From contig NZ_AP027736.1 of assembly GCF_030296675.1 (NCBI RefSeq), positions 1,922,001 through 1,986,000 of the forward strand: DNA of 64,000 nucleotides, written 5' to 3'. Source of the DNA: Demequina sediminis. Lineage in GTDB: Bacteria; Actinomycetota; Actinomycetes; Actinomycetales; Demequinaceae. Shown one piece after another: positions 36,388 to 45,172 of the stretch; position 1 is the stretch's first letter; every line of letters starts with the position of its first letter. A program made the translations under genes and the position numbers. The notes below the pieces were generated by a model. That model did no database searches and was not told where the DNA came from. It saw only the letters and a list, made by a program, of their open reading frames with translations.

Positions 36388-37283
36388 GCTCAACGTCGTG
36401 GTCATCCCCCGCCGCCGAGCTTGCCGTCACCCCGGCCCTGGTGCGCGCCCTCCTCGAACGGGAGCATCCCGATCTCGCGGGCCTCGCCCTGGGCGAGACG
36501 TACGAGGGATGGGACAACGTGACGATGCGCGTGGGCGACAGTCTCGCGGTGCGCATCCCTCGTCACGCGCGGGCCGGCTCGCTCATCGAGCGCGAGCACG
36601 TGTGGCTGCCGCGGCTCGCGGCCGCGTGGACGTTCGCGGTGCCGGCTCCCGTGCGGATCGGCGCGGCCTCCGCCGAGGTGCCGTGGCCCTGGGCCGTGGT
36701 GCCGTGGATGGCCGGCGACTCCGCATACGACACGCCGCTGTCCTCACGGGGAGCCGTGGACCTCGGCCGCGCGCTCGCGCAGGTTCACGCCCCCGCTCCG
36801 CCCGATGCGCCGCGCAATCCCTTCCGCAGCGCGCCTCTCGCGGACCGTGCCGAGCGCTTCGATGATCGCGTCGAGAGGCTCATCGACCTCGGCGTGCCGA
36901 TCGATGCGGACCTCGCGCGCGCGCAGTTCCGCACGGGCGCGGTGCGACGCCGGCCCATCGAGACGTGGTGTCACCTCGACCTCCACGGCGCGAATGTGCT
37001 CACCGAGTGCGGCCGTCTCGCGGGGATCCTCGACTGGGGCGACATGGGCATCGGCGACCCAGCGACCGACCTGGGCCAGGCCTGGTGTCTCGTGGGAAGC
37101 GCGCGCATGCGCGACCTCCTCAAGGGCTACGCGGACGCGGTCACGCCGCTCGACGAGTCCGCGATGCAGCGGATCCGCGCCGAGGCGCTCGCGTTTGCGG
37201 TCACGCTCGCGTCCTTCGACGAGCAGCCGTACGCGGCCGCGGGCCGCGCCGCGCTGGTCGACCTCGACGTCGTGCCCGGCTGA
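36384..37283 (+). CDS. Aminoglycoside phosphotransferase-family kinase
   Basis: A 299-residue APH-fold kinase. The Brenner catalytic motif is CHLDLHGANVL near 197-207 and the metal-binding Asp is in LDWGDMGIGDPATDL near 215-229, so it is probably active. The N-lobe has ETYEGWDNVTMRVGDSLAVRI. Substrates may be antibiotics or small metabolites; close homologues are housekeeping. It is the last gene of the copper/DyP operon and is coupled to the hydrolase. Confidence 0.82.
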   Translation: MSSTSWSSPAAELAVTPALVRALLEREHPDLAGLALGETYEGWDNVTMRVGDSLAVRIPRHARAGSLIEREHVWLPRLAAAWTFAVPAPVRIGAASAEVPWPWAVVPWMAGDSAYDTPLSSRGAVDLGRALAQVHAPAPPDAPRNPFRSAPLADRAERFDDRVERLIDLGVPIDADLARAQFRTGAVRRRPIETWCHLDLHGANVLTECGRLAGILDWGDMGIGDPATDLGQAWCLVGSARMRDLLKGYADAVTPLDESAMQRIRAEALAFAVTLASFDEQPYAAAGRAALVDLDVVPG

Positions 37284-37301
37284 GACCCTTTCGCACCCAG
37301 G

Positions 37302-37646
37302 TCAGCCGCGCCGGTACTCCACGACCTCCGTGACCTCGCGCGCGTCCGCCGGCCCCGCCTCGTAGCGCACGGGCATCCCGGGGTGCGCGAGCGCGAACCA
37401 GAAGGTCGCCGCCGAGCCCTCGCCCACGACCCCGTAGCGCAGGCACTCGAGCGGCCCCATGGGGGTGTCGAGCGTCACCTCGTGATCGTCGGGATCGCGG
37501 AAGACCGTGACGTCGCGCTCGATCACTCCGTCGCGGTGAGTGCGCGTCTGGACGGTCCAGCCGTCGGGCGTCGCCTCGCGGATCTGCTCGGCGGTGAAGG
37601 GCGTGGGCGCATGCTCGGGGTCGAGCAGGTGCCCCATCGTCGTCAT
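37302..37646 (-). CDS. Conserved hypothetical protein
   Basis: A 114-residue soluble protein. It starts MTTMGHLLDPEHAPTPFTAEQIREA and has alternating charged/hydrophobic strands, with YGVVGEGSAATFWFALAHPG and EVTEVVEYRRG at the end. Predicted mostly beta. No family recognised. It is 9 bp after the siderophore-interacting protein gene on the same strand and so is likely in its iron-controlled operon. Confidence 0.65.
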   Translation of the reverse strand: MTTMGHLLDPEHAPTPFTAEQIREATPDGWTVQTRTHRDGVIERDVTVFRDPDDHEVTLDTPMGPLECLRYGVVGEGSAATFWFALAHPGMPVRYEAGPADAREVTEVVEYRRG

Positions 37647-37655
37647 GCCTCCAGG

Positions 37656-38488
37656 CTAGACGCCCATGCGCTGCAGGAAGGGCTCGAGCTCGAGCCAGTT
37701 TTCCTCGTCCGAGCGGTCCTCGCGCCACAGCGCCGCGTACTGCGCCTTGGTCTCGTCGCTCGCGGACTCCCAGACGCGCAGCGCGCGCTCGAGGTCGGCG
37801 TGCCAGTAGCCCACGATGCGATAGTGCGTGAGCGGCAGCGCGAACTCGCGCCGCAGCAGCTGCCGGATTCGGCGCGAGTGCACCGACTCACACGCGACCC
37901 AGATGTACGCCCCCGCGGCGGGGTCGAGCTGGTCGCCCGCGAGGTCGACCAGCAGGTCCTTGAGGATCGACGCCCCGCCGCCGTTGCCGCCCACGCGCCA
38001 CTCGACCGCGGCCTCGGCCACGGTCGCCAGGTCCCTGGCATCGGCCATGTCGGCGAGCTCGATGATGACGCGGAAGGACTCCTCCTCACGGGCCTCGGCG
38101 AGAATGCGGGCGATCGCGGGCAGCGCGGTCGCGTCGCCCAGCAGTACGCGGGTGCGTGGGCCTGCAGGGGGCCGTAGTAGGCCTTGGGCTCGGAGACCGC
38201 GGTTCGATCGCCCACCCGGGCGCCGCGCGCCCACGTCGCGCCAGGCCCGTCGCCGTGGAGGAAGATCTCCATCTCGAAGCCGTCAGGGGTCACGTGACTC
38301 ACCGTGTAGTGGCGGGAGTCGTGACCGTCGGCGTCCATGGTGTCCGCGCCCACCTCGACGTGCACAAACTCGTCGGGGCGACCGGTCGACTGCCACGCGG
38401 AGGGCTCATCGAGACGCAACCCAATACGCATCATGTGGGGCGTCACCTGCTCGACCGAGGCGACGGTCGCGGCGTGGCTGGTCTCCAT
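37656..38488 (-). CDS. Siderophore-interacting protein (FAD-binding reductase; frame break at 38167-38171)
   Basis: An approximately 277-residue NAD(P)H/FAD ferric-siderophore reductase. The FAD motif RHYTVSHVTPDG is near 60, followed by EIFLHGDGPGATWARGA. The C-terminal SIP domain has IWVACESVHSRRIRQLL. The C5 run at 38167-38171 lacks one base; with it YYGPPAGPRTRVLLGDATALP reads through. ATG 38488 lies about 40 bp from a perfect DtxR/IdeR-type operator at 38527-38545, so the gene is expected to be iron-repressed. No siderophore synthesis genes lie nearby. Confidence 0.88.
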
Positions 38489-38526
38489 GGGGCTCCCTCC
38501 CGTGGGCGGCGCGATCGCGCTCGAAG

Positions 38527-38545
38527 TAAGGTGAGGCTCACCTCG
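38527..38545 (-). promoter_or_regulatory. DtxR/IdeR (DmdR) iron box
   Basis: TAAGGTGAGGCTCACCTCG contains the fully symmetric AGGTGAGGCTCACCT, which fits the established AGGTnAGGCTnACCT core of iron-dependent DtxR-family repressors. It sits about 40 bp upstream of the siderophore-interacting protein start. Confidence 0.8.
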
Positions 38546-38653
38546 CCGCCCAGTGTAAACCACATCCGCAACGCCTGTGTTGCCTAATTGCACCCCGGAG
38601 GTTGCCTCGCGAATTGCTGGGGTAACAGTGTGATATCCCACTATCGTGAGGCC

Positions 38654-39220
38654 GTGGCCTTCGCACCGTTGCACACCGAGCGTCTTGTGCTCCGCCCCTT
38701 TACCGAGGCGGACGCCGAGGATTTTGCCACGCGCCGCTCGGACCCCGAGACCGCGATGTACCAGGCCTGGCGCGTTCCCTACTCCGTCGACAAGGCGCTC
38801 GCCCTGATCCGCGAGTCCGCCGCCCACGACGGCCCGGTCCCCGGCGGCTGGTACCAGCTCGACGTCGAGCGCCGCGCCGACGGCCGCACCGTCGGCGACG
38901 TGGCCGTCTACCTGCATGAACACGGCCACACCGCGGAGGTGGGCTACACGCTGCATCCGTGGGCGCGCCGGAAGGGTTACGCGACGGAGGCCACAGCCGC
39001 GCTTATCGACTACCTGGTCGACACCGCGGGCGTCCACCGCATCGAGGCCGCGACTCATCCCGACAACTCTCGCTCGATCCTGGTGCTCGAGCGCCTGGGC
39101 TTCCTGGCCGAGGGCGTTAAGCGCGAGGCGTACTGGGTCGAGGACGAGGTCTCGGACGACGCGATCTTCGGCCTCCTCGCCCGCGAGTGGCGTGCGCGAC
39201 GCAACGCGATGCGGCTTTAG
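38654..39220 (+). CDS. GNAT acetyltransferase (RimJ/RimL-like)
   Basis: A 188-residue GNAT protein. It starts from GTG 38654 (VAFAPLHTERLVLRPF), with VGDVAVYLHEHGHTAEVGYT and the acetyl-CoA loop ARRKGYATEATAALIDY near 100-116. The C-terminus has VLERLGFLAEGVKREAYW. It likely acetylates an amino group on a protein N-terminus or small molecule. It is divergent from the iron-regulated gene, so the iron box could also affect its promoter. Confidence 0.85.
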   Translation: MAFAPLHTERLVLRPFTEADAEDFATRRSDPETAMYQAWRVPYSVDKALALIRESAAHDGPVPGGWYQLDVERRADGRTVGDVAVYLHEHGHTAEVGYTLHPWARRKGYATEATAALIDYLVDTAGVHRIEAATHPDNSRSILVLERLGFLAEGVKREAYWVEDEVSDDAIFGLLAREWRARRNAMRL

Positions 39221-39265
39221 CCTCACCCGTCCGCGAGCGCCGCGTCTGCCAGTAGGGTGAGCGGC

Positions 39266-40165
39266 ATGTCTGACGGAACTCGCTCCGGCAAACCGCTGGT
39301 GGTCACCGACGATGCGATCCGCGCGCTCGTCGACGATCAGTTCCCGCACCTCGCGGATCAAGAGCTGGGCCGGCGCTACACGCTCGAGGACCACTTCGCG
39401 ATCAGGATCGGCGACCACCACGGCGCGCTCTTCCCCCGCTATGTCGACGACGACTTCCTCTTCGCGAGGGCCGCGGACCTGCTCGCCCCTCACCTCGAGC
39501 GGTGGACCTTCCCCGTGAGCGCCCCCACCGCGACGGGTCGCCCCGGGCACGGCTACCCGTGCCACTGGACGCTCGTCGACTGGGTCTCAGCGTCGACCGC
39601 GGGATTCGTCCCCCTTCAAGGTGAGTCCGCGGGCCTCCTGGGCGCCGCGCTGCGTCAGATCCACACGCCCGCCCCGCCCGCCTCGCCCGCGAACCCCCGC
39701 ACCTCGCCGCGCCTCGCGGACCTCCTTCCCGAGTGGGAACGGCTCCTTGCGGGCGCCGTGCACCGCGGCGCTCCCGAGAACCGCGTGCTCGACGTCGACG
39801 CCGCGACCGCCATGTTCCGCGACGGCGTGGACGCTTCCCTCGACGCAGGGTGGTCATGGACCCACGGGCGCATCGAGCCGCGCGCCCTGATGTCGGACCG
39901 CGGACACTTCTGCGGCATCCTCATCTGGCAGAACTTCGGCGCGGGCGATCCCGCCGCGGACCTGGGCGGCGCCGCGACCGCGATCCCGCTCGAGATGCTC
40001 GCCGACCTTCACGCCGGATACGGCGGCGTCTCCCCCACCACCGCACGCCGGGCGCGCTCGTATCAACTGCTCGCCGCGCTCGGCTATGTCGAGATCGACG
40101 ATCCGTTCCTCGCGCGCCTGGCGTGGGAGCGGATGATCGAGCTGGGGCTCGTCGGCGAGGCCTGA
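39266..40165 (+). CDS. Degenerate APH-fold protein (predicted pseudokinase)
   Basis: A 299-residue protein with overall APH/phosphotransferase architecture, including LLAPHLERWTFPVSAPTA and LLGAALRQIHTPAPP. The catalytic loop reads THGRIEPRALM where an active enzyme has HxDxxxxN. The metal site reads GILIWQNFGAGDPAADL where active relatives have a DW pair. Both key aspartates and the loop Asn are gone. It probably binds a ligand without phosphorylating it. Compare the intact paralogue at 36384. ATG 39266 chosen. Confidence 0.7.
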   Translation: MSDGTRSGKPLVVTDDAIRALVDDQFPHLADQELGRRYTLEDHFAIRIGDHHGALFPRYVDDDFLFARAADLLAPHLERWTFPVSAPTATGRPGHGYPCHWTLVDWVSASTAGFVPLQGESAGLLGAALRQIHTPAPPASPANPRTSPRLADLLPEWERLLAGAVHRGAPENRVLDVDAATAMFRDGVDASLDAGWSWTHGRIEPRALMSDRGHFCGILIWQNFGAGDPAADLGGAATAIPLEMLADLHAGYGGVSPTTARRARSYQLLAALGYVEIDDPFLARLAWERMIELGLVGEA

Positions 40166-40188
40166 GGTCTGAGGGCTGGGGAGCAACG

Positions 40189-40620
40189 ATGCGGCGATGG
40201 GGGGCCATGGCGAGGCGAGGGGCACTCGTGGTGGCCGTCGCGCTCGTGGCCGGATGCGCATCGTCCCCGCCTCCCCCGTGGAGCGAGCCCGCCGACTACA
40301 CGTACGACGCCACCATCGAGGTGTTCGGCCCCGCCTCGGGCCAGTGGCGCGTGACCGTGCGCGGCGGCGATGTCACCGAGGTCGAACCCCTCGATGACGT
40401 GGCGCGCTTCTCCGACGTCGACGGGGGCGCCACGACGGAGGACTTCCTCACGTTCGCCGAGTATGAGCAGATGTACGCCGATGCCGTGGCGGGCGGCGCG
40501 GCCACCGCGCGCCTCACGCGGGACGAGTCCGGCGCGCTCTCACGCCTCGAGGTCGACATGAGCGCGGACGCTCAGGACGACGAGTTCACGGTGGTCGTCA
40601 CGGCGGTCGAGGTGCCCTGA
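40189..40620 (+). CDS. Small lipoprotein (DUF6174-like)
   Basis: A 143-residue lipoprotein. The signal peptide from ATG 40189 ends in LVAGC, followed by a Ser/Pro linker. The mature domain has YTYDATIEVFGPASGQWRVT and VRGGDVTEVEPLDD, resembling DUF6174 lipoproteins. An alternative start is ATG 40207. Function unknown. Confidence 0.7.
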   Translation: MRRWGAMARRGALVVAVALVAGCASSPPPPWSEPADYTYDATIEVFGPASGQWRVTVRGGDVTEVEPLDDVARFSDVDGGATTEDFLTFAEYEQMYADAVAGGAATARLTRDESGALSRLEVDMSADAQDDEFTVVVTAVEVP

Positions 40621-40683
40621 CACGTCGACCGCGCGCGGGCCACCCGTAGCCCGGTCGCGCCCCCGCGTGGGAGAGTGAGCGCC

Positions 40684-41163
40684 ATGGACATCTTCGAGAC
40701 CCCGCTCCCCGGAGTCGGCGTCCGCTACGAGTTCACCGCCGAGGGCGGCGACCACGTGGGCGTGGTGGTGCGACGTGACGGCAAACGCGACATCGCGATC
40801 TACGACCGCGAGGACCCCGACGCGTGCCGTGGCACGGTCGAACTGTCCGAGGGCGACGCGGGAAAGATGGCGGAACTCCTGGGCGGCACGAACATCATCG
40901 CGCGCCTCGAGGACCTCAAGCACACGATCGTGGGGCTCGCGATCGAGTGGGTGACGATGCCAGCCTCGGGCGGGCTCGTGGGGCGCACGCTGGGGGAGGG
41001 TCGCATCCGCACCGTGACCTCCGCCTCAGTGGTCGCGGTCATCCGCGGCGACCAGGGCATCCCCGGCATCGAGCCGTCGTTTGTCTTCGAGGCGGGCGAC
41101 ACCGTCCTGGTCCTCGGCTCCGACGAGGCCGTCGACCGCGCGGCGCACATCCTGACGGGCTGA
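40684..41163 (+). CDS. TrkA-C regulatory subunit of K+/H+ antiporter (KhtT-like)
   Basis: A 159-residue cytosolic regulator. The N-terminal part has FETPLPGVGVRYEFTAEGGD, the KhtT/AmbT-type opening. A TrkA-C (RCK_C) domain at about 70-158 has VGRTLGEGRIRTVTSASVVAV and FEAGDTVLVLGSDE. It gates the adjacent CPA2 antiporter in response to pH or nucleotides. ATG 40684 chosen over GTG 40675. Four bases separate it from the antiporter gene. Confidence 0.85.
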   Translation: MDIFETPLPGVGVRYEFTAEGGDHVGVVVRRDGKRDIAIYDREDPDACRGTVELSEGDAGKMAELLGGTNIIARLEDLKHTIVGLAIEWVTMPASGGLVGRTLGEGRIRTVTSASVVAVIRGDQGIPGIEPSFVFEAGDTVLVLGSDEAVDRAAHILTG

Positions 41164-41166
41164 GCC

Positions 41167-42414
41167 ATGCTCGCCGCGACCCCACCCCTGGCGGGCATGG
41201 GCCTGTTCGCGGCGAGCCCCCACGGTTCGGGCGAGACCGCGACCGTGCTCATTGAGCTCGGCATCGTGTTCCTCGTCCTCGCGGTCGTGGGGCGCGTCGC
41301 CTCGCGGATCGGCATCCCGTCGATTCCGCTGTACCTGCTCGCCGGCCTCCTCATGGGCAAGGGCGGCTTCATCCCGATCAGCGCGGGCGAGGACTTCCTC
41401 GCGACCGGAGCACAGATCGGGGTGGTGCTGCTCCTGCTCCTCTTGGGGCTCGAGTACTCACCCGACGATCTGCGGGTGGGACTGCGGACCTCATGGAAGG
41501 CGGGACTGCTCGACCTCGCACTCAACGCCGTTCCCGGCTTCGCGGTCGGCCTCCTGCTCGGCTGGTCGGTGACGGCCTCGATCCTCCTGGGCGGCGTCAC
41601 CTACATCTCCAGCTCCGGCATCGTCGCCCGCCTGCTCGACGACTTCGACCGCCTCGCCAACCGCGAGACCCCCGTGATCCTCAGCCTGCTGGTCATGGAG
41701 GACATCGCGATGGCAGTGTTCCTGCCCATCCTCGCGGTGTTGTTGGTGGGGGCGAGCGTGATGCAGGGGGCGATCGCGGCGGCGATCGCGATCGGTCTCG
41801 TCTCGCTTGCGTTCCTCTTCGCGCTGCGCTTCTCGCGCCACGTCTCGAAGGTGGTGCATTCGCATTCGCGCGAGCTGCTCCTCCTCGGCGTGCTGGGGCT
41901 TGCCTTCCTGGTCGCGGGGCTCGCCGAAGCCGTGCAGGTCTCCGCGGCGGTCGGCGCGTTCCTGTTGGGCCTCACGCTGTCGGGCAACGTCGCGGATCAG
42001 GTGCGCGGGCTCATGCCGCCGCTGCGCGACGTGTTCGGCGGGATCTTCTTCGTGTTCTTCGGGATCGGCATCGACCCCCGCGACCTCGCTCCCGTGCTGC
42101 TGCCCGCCCTCGCGCTCGCGGTGCTCACCGCTGTCACCAAGACGTACACGGGCGTGTGGGCGGCCAAGCGTGCCGGGATCGGACCCAAGGGTCAGTGGCG
42201 CGCGGGGCTGTCGCTCATCCCGCGCGGCGAGTTCTCGATCGTGATCGCGGGGCTCGGCGTGACCGCGGGGATCGAGCCGCTCCTCGGCCCGCTTGCGGCC
42301 GCGTACGTGCTCATGCTCGCTGTCGCCGGGTCGATCCTCATGCGTTTTGCGGACCGGATCCCGGCCCCGCCCGGGCTGGTCTCCGCGCGGTCACGGTCCC
42401 GCCCACGCGTGTGA
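41167..42414 (+). CDS. CPA2-family K+(Na+)/H+ antiporter (KhtU/KefB-like)
   Basis: A 415-residue integral membrane antiporter with about 12-13 helices. Landmarks include GIPSIPLYLLAGLLMGKGG, LLLLLGLEYSPDDL, YISSSGIVARLLDDF and the C-terminal RAGLSLIPRGEFSIVIAGLG typical of CPA2 exchangers. It moves K+ or Na+ out in exchange for H+. The partner TrkA-C subunit is encoded immediately upstream, matching the Bacillus KhtTU pair. Confidence 0.9.
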   Translation: MLAATPPLAGMGLFAASPHGSGETATVLIELGIVFLVLAVVGRVASRIGIPSIPLYLLAGLLMGKGGFIPISAGEDFLATGAQIGVVLLLLLLGLEYSPDDLRVGLRTSWKAGLLDLALNAVPGFAVGLLLGWSVTASILLGGVTYISSSGIVARLLDDFDRLANRETPVILSLLVMEDIAMAVFLPILAVLLVGASVMQGAIAAAIAIGLVSLAFLFALRFSRHVSKVVHSHSRELLLLGVLGLAFLVAGLAEAVQVSAAVGAFLLGLTLSGNVADQVRGLMPPLRDVFGGIFFVFFGIGIDPRDLAPVLLPALALAVLTAVTKTYTGVWAAKRAGIGPKGQWRAGLSLIPRGEFSIVIAGLGVTAGIEPLLGPLAAAYVLMLAVAGSILMRFADRIPAPPGLVSARSRSRPRV

Positions 42415-42531
42415 GAACATGAGCCGTTGTCCCTGTGAGGCACCGCCCGGGGACGATGCGCCGGCCACGTCGCGCAGTTGGCGTGGCGCGCGATGACGCG
42501 CAACATCTCAGTTTCGCTGTGAGGTTTCGCC

Positions 42532-43872
42532 ATGCTCTCTCCGTACCGCGGCATCCTCGCGTTGCCCGGCGCCCGCGCGTTCACCGCGTGGGGCCTGGTC
42601 GCGCGCATCCAGATGGGGCTCACGGGTCTCGCGACCTTCCTCATGGTGCAGATCGAGTACGGGAGATACGAGTACGGCGGGCTCGTGCTCGCCGCGATCG
42701 CGGTGTCCTACGCGGTGATCTCGCCGCAGGTGGGCCGCCTCATCGACGCGCACGGCCAGTCGCGCGTGCTGCGCTGGGGGTACGCGATCGCGATCCTGGG
42801 CCGCGTCGCGATGATCGCTGCCGCGCTCACGCATCAGCCGCTGTGGGTGTTGCTCGCGATCGCGCCGCTGTTCGCCGCGGGCGGCACGCAGTCGACCCAC
42901 ACGCGGGCCAGGTGGACGCATGTGGTGCCCGACAAGCACGCGCTCAACACCGCGTTCTCCCTCGAGTCTTCGCTCGAGGAGGTGCTGTTCATCGGCGGGC
43001 CCGCGCTCGCGACCATCCTCGCGACGCAGGTGAGCTCGTGGCTTCCGTCCGCGATCGCGGTGGTCACGCTCGCGATCGGCGGATACGGGTTCCTCGCGCT
43101 GCGCGCGACCGAGCCTCCCGCGCGCCGCGCGGATGCCAGGCGCCGCCAGGCCGCGCATGCGCACGGCACGGCGCTGGTCATCGACGGCAACCTGCCGCGC
43201 ATCGGCCTTCCTCCCCAGCCGCGGGGGCTCCGCCGCTACCGGGGAGCGCTGCGGGGGCACCTGCTCGTCACCACCCCGGCACTCGTCATCACGACCGCGA
43301 TCTTCGCGACCCAGGGGGCGATGTTCGCCTCGGTCGACGCCGCGACCGTCGCGTTCGCCGAGGAGCTGGGCCACAAGGAGTGGTCGGGCCTCGTGCTCGC
43401 GGTGTGGGCACTCGGCTCGCTCGTGGGTGGCCTCGCGTACGGCTCTCGTGTGTGGGCGCGCACGCTCGCGTCGCGACTGCTCTGGGGCGTCACCGTCACG
43501 GGAGTCGGCGCGGTGTCCTTCATGTTCGCGCCGGGGCTGGTCGCGCTGGGCGTGATGATGTTCCTCACGGGACTCGCGATCGCCCCCACGATGGCCGTGG
43601 GCGACGGAGTCACGCACGCGCTGGTGCCGCGCTCTCGCCTCACGGAGGGCATGACGTGGACGCGCACCGGCATGGACCTGGGCGTGGCGGCGGGCGCGTG
43701 GATCGGCGGAGCGGTGATCGACCGCACCGGCTCCCACGGGGGCTTCGTGGTCACCGCGGTCGCGGGAGCGCTCGGGGTGGTCATCGCGGTGAGCTCGTGG
43801 CGCTACCTGCGGCGCAAGCGCGCATACGACGAGCAGGTCACGCGCGACCCGTCGCTTCCCGTCGCGGCCTGA
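42532..43872 (+). CDS. MFS transporter
   Basis: A 446-residue major-facilitator protein. It starts MLSPYRGILALPGARAF, has about 12 helices, and shares ESSLEEVLFIGGPALATILAT with its paralogue at 22406. A long cytoplasmic loop (about 190-240) joins the two halves. The C-terminus is a basic segment. Substrate unknown. The 117 bp before it contain a weak ribosome-binding site but no other feature I can support. Confidence 0.82.
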   Translation: MLSPYRGILALPGARAFTAWGLVARIQMGLTGLATFLMVQIEYGRYEYGGLVLAAIAVSYAVISPQVGRLIDAHGQSRVLRWGYAIAILGRVAMIAAALTHQPLWVLLAIAPLFAAGGTQSTHTRARWTHVVPDKHALNTAFSLESSLEEVLFIGGPALATILATQVSSWLPSAIAVVTLAIGGYGFLALRATEPPARRADARRRQAAHAHGTALVIDGNLPRIGLPPQPRGLRRYRGALRGHLLVTTPALVITTAIFATQGAMFASVDAATVAFAEELGHKEWSGLVLAVWALGSLVGGLAYGSRVWARTLASRLLWGVTVTGVGAVSFMFAPGLVALGVMMFLTGLAIAPTMAVGDGVTHALVPRSRLTEGMTWTRTGMDLGVAAGAWIGGAVIDRTGSHGGFVVTAVAGALGVVIAVSSWRYLRRKRAYDEQVTRDPSLPVAA

Positions 43873-43887
43873 CCCGATAATGGGCGA

Positions 43888-44394
43888 GTGATCCGTGACG
43901 CCGACCCCGCCGCAGACGCCGCCCGTCTCGCCCAGATCTACGACCACTACGTGGTCCACGACACGGCCACGTTCGAGCTCGATCCGATCGGTGCGGAGGA
44001 GATGGCGTCACGCATCGCGCGCATCCAGGCGCGCGGCCTGCCGTGGATCGTCCTCGAGAGGGACGATGCCGTGGCCGGGTACGCGTACGCCGGCCCTTTC
44101 CGCGACCGCGTGGCCTACCGGCACACGCTCGAGGCCACCGTCTATCTCGCACCGGAGGTCAGGCGTGGCGGCCTGGGAACCGAGCTGTATGCGGCGCTCA
44201 TCGAGCGGCTGCGCGGGTTGTCCGCGGGCGAGCACGCCCCGGTGCACTCGGTGATGGGGGTGGTGGCGCTGCCGCACCCCGGCTCGGTGGCGCTGCACTC
44301 CCGCCTGGGCTTCCGCCACGTGGGAACGATCGAGGACGCGGGCTTCAAGTTCGACCGATGGATCGACGTCGGCTACTGGCAGCTCACGCTGTGA
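43888..44394 (+). CDS. GNAT acetyltransferase (phosphinothricin-acetyltransferase-like)
   Basis: A 168-residue acetyltransferase of the PAT/YncA group. It begins IRDADPAADAARLAQIYDHY, with GYAYAGPFRDRVAYRHTLEATVYL, typical of the group, and the acetyl-CoA site RRGGLGTELYAALIERL near 91-107. The C-terminus has FRHVGTIEDAGFKFDRW. Known members acetylate amino-acid analogues such as methionine sulfoximine. The start is GTG 43888, 15 bp after the MFS stop. Confidence 0.85.
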   Translation: MIRDADPAADAARLAQIYDHYVVHDTATFELDPIGAEEMASRIARIQARGLPWIVLERDDAVAGYAYAGPFRDRVAYRHTLEATVYLAPEVRRGGLGTELYAALIERLRGLSAGEHAPVHSVMGVVALPHPGSVALHSRLGFRHVGTIEDAGFKFDRWIDVGYWQLTL

Positions 44395-45172
44395 ACCACG
44401 CGTCCGGCCACGGCCTCTCGTAGGAGCGGCGCTCGGCCGCGCTGTGGCGGCGCTGGTTCTTCGCGACCGCCAAGAATGCCCGGTAGTCGCCACCCAGGAG
44501 GAGGCGCCTCACGATGGGGCGCGTCTCGCCCCACACGTCCATGCGCGCGGGACTGTGCAGGAGGTCGAGCGCAGTCTGGTTCCTGCTGGTCATCAGCGGG
44601 CGGCACAGTTGACCGGGCAGATCCTCGAGTTCGGGGCCAGCGTCCTCGCGGTCAGGCACCTGTGAATACCACCACGGACTGCCCAGGCAGCGCTCAAATC
44701 GCTGGTGAAAGACGACACTCGCGCGGAGCGCCGGCAGCTCGAGGCTCCGCGTCTGGCGGGGCACGGTCACGTGGACGATGCCGCGAGCGGCGTTGGCGGC
44801 GCGGTGGAGGGACGCGGCGGTGATGCCGCATAGGTACGGCGGGGCCGCGGGCGGCGCGGGGTGGCGGCCGTGGCGGGCGACGGCGATCAGCCATGCGACC
44901 TCGACGACGCGGGGCCGCCACTCGGGCCCGGCGTCGAGCGGGACCGCGACGTGCAGTCCCCGAGCGACGGTGACGATGAGTCCGCGCGAGCGGGCGTCTC
45001 GGAGCACGCGGTCCGCGCCCTCGCGGACGGCGCGCACGTCAGCGGTGGCGAATAGGGGATAGGCGAGCGGAGTGAGCTCGGCGCGGGGACCCACGATTGA
45101 GTGCCAGTCGGCGACGCGGGCCAGGGGAGCGCATCCCAAGATCTCTCCCCAGCGCTTGCGCATTTCATGCAC
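44384..45172 (-). CDS. AbiEi-like antitoxin/transcriptional regulator (orphan)
   Basis: A 262-residue protein. The N-terminal part looks like a winged helix (LFATADVRAVREGADRVL and DARSRGLIVTVARGLHV). The middle carries YLCGITAASLHRAA and IVHVTVPRQTRS, similar to the dimer/antitoxin region of AbiEi-type proteins. No nucleotidyltransferase toxin gene is adjacent. The start is GTG 45172 or ATG 45163, inside a 22-bp sequence that recurs upstream at 45404 and 45471. Assignment is by resemblance only. Its end overlaps the convergent GNAT gene by 11 bp. Confidence 0.55.
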   Translation of the reverse strand: MHEMRKRWGEILGCAPLARVADWHSIVGPRAELTPLAYPLFATADVRAVREGADRVLRDARSRGLIVTVARGLHVAVPLDAGPEWRPRVVEVAWLIAVARHGRHPAPPAAPPYLCGITAASLHRAANAARGIVHVTVPRQTRSLELPALRASVVFHQRFERCLGSPWWYSQVPDREDAGPELEDLPGQLCRPLMTSRNQTALDLLHSPARMDVWGETRPIVRRLLLGGDYRAFLAVAKNQRRHSAAERRSYERPWPDAWFTA

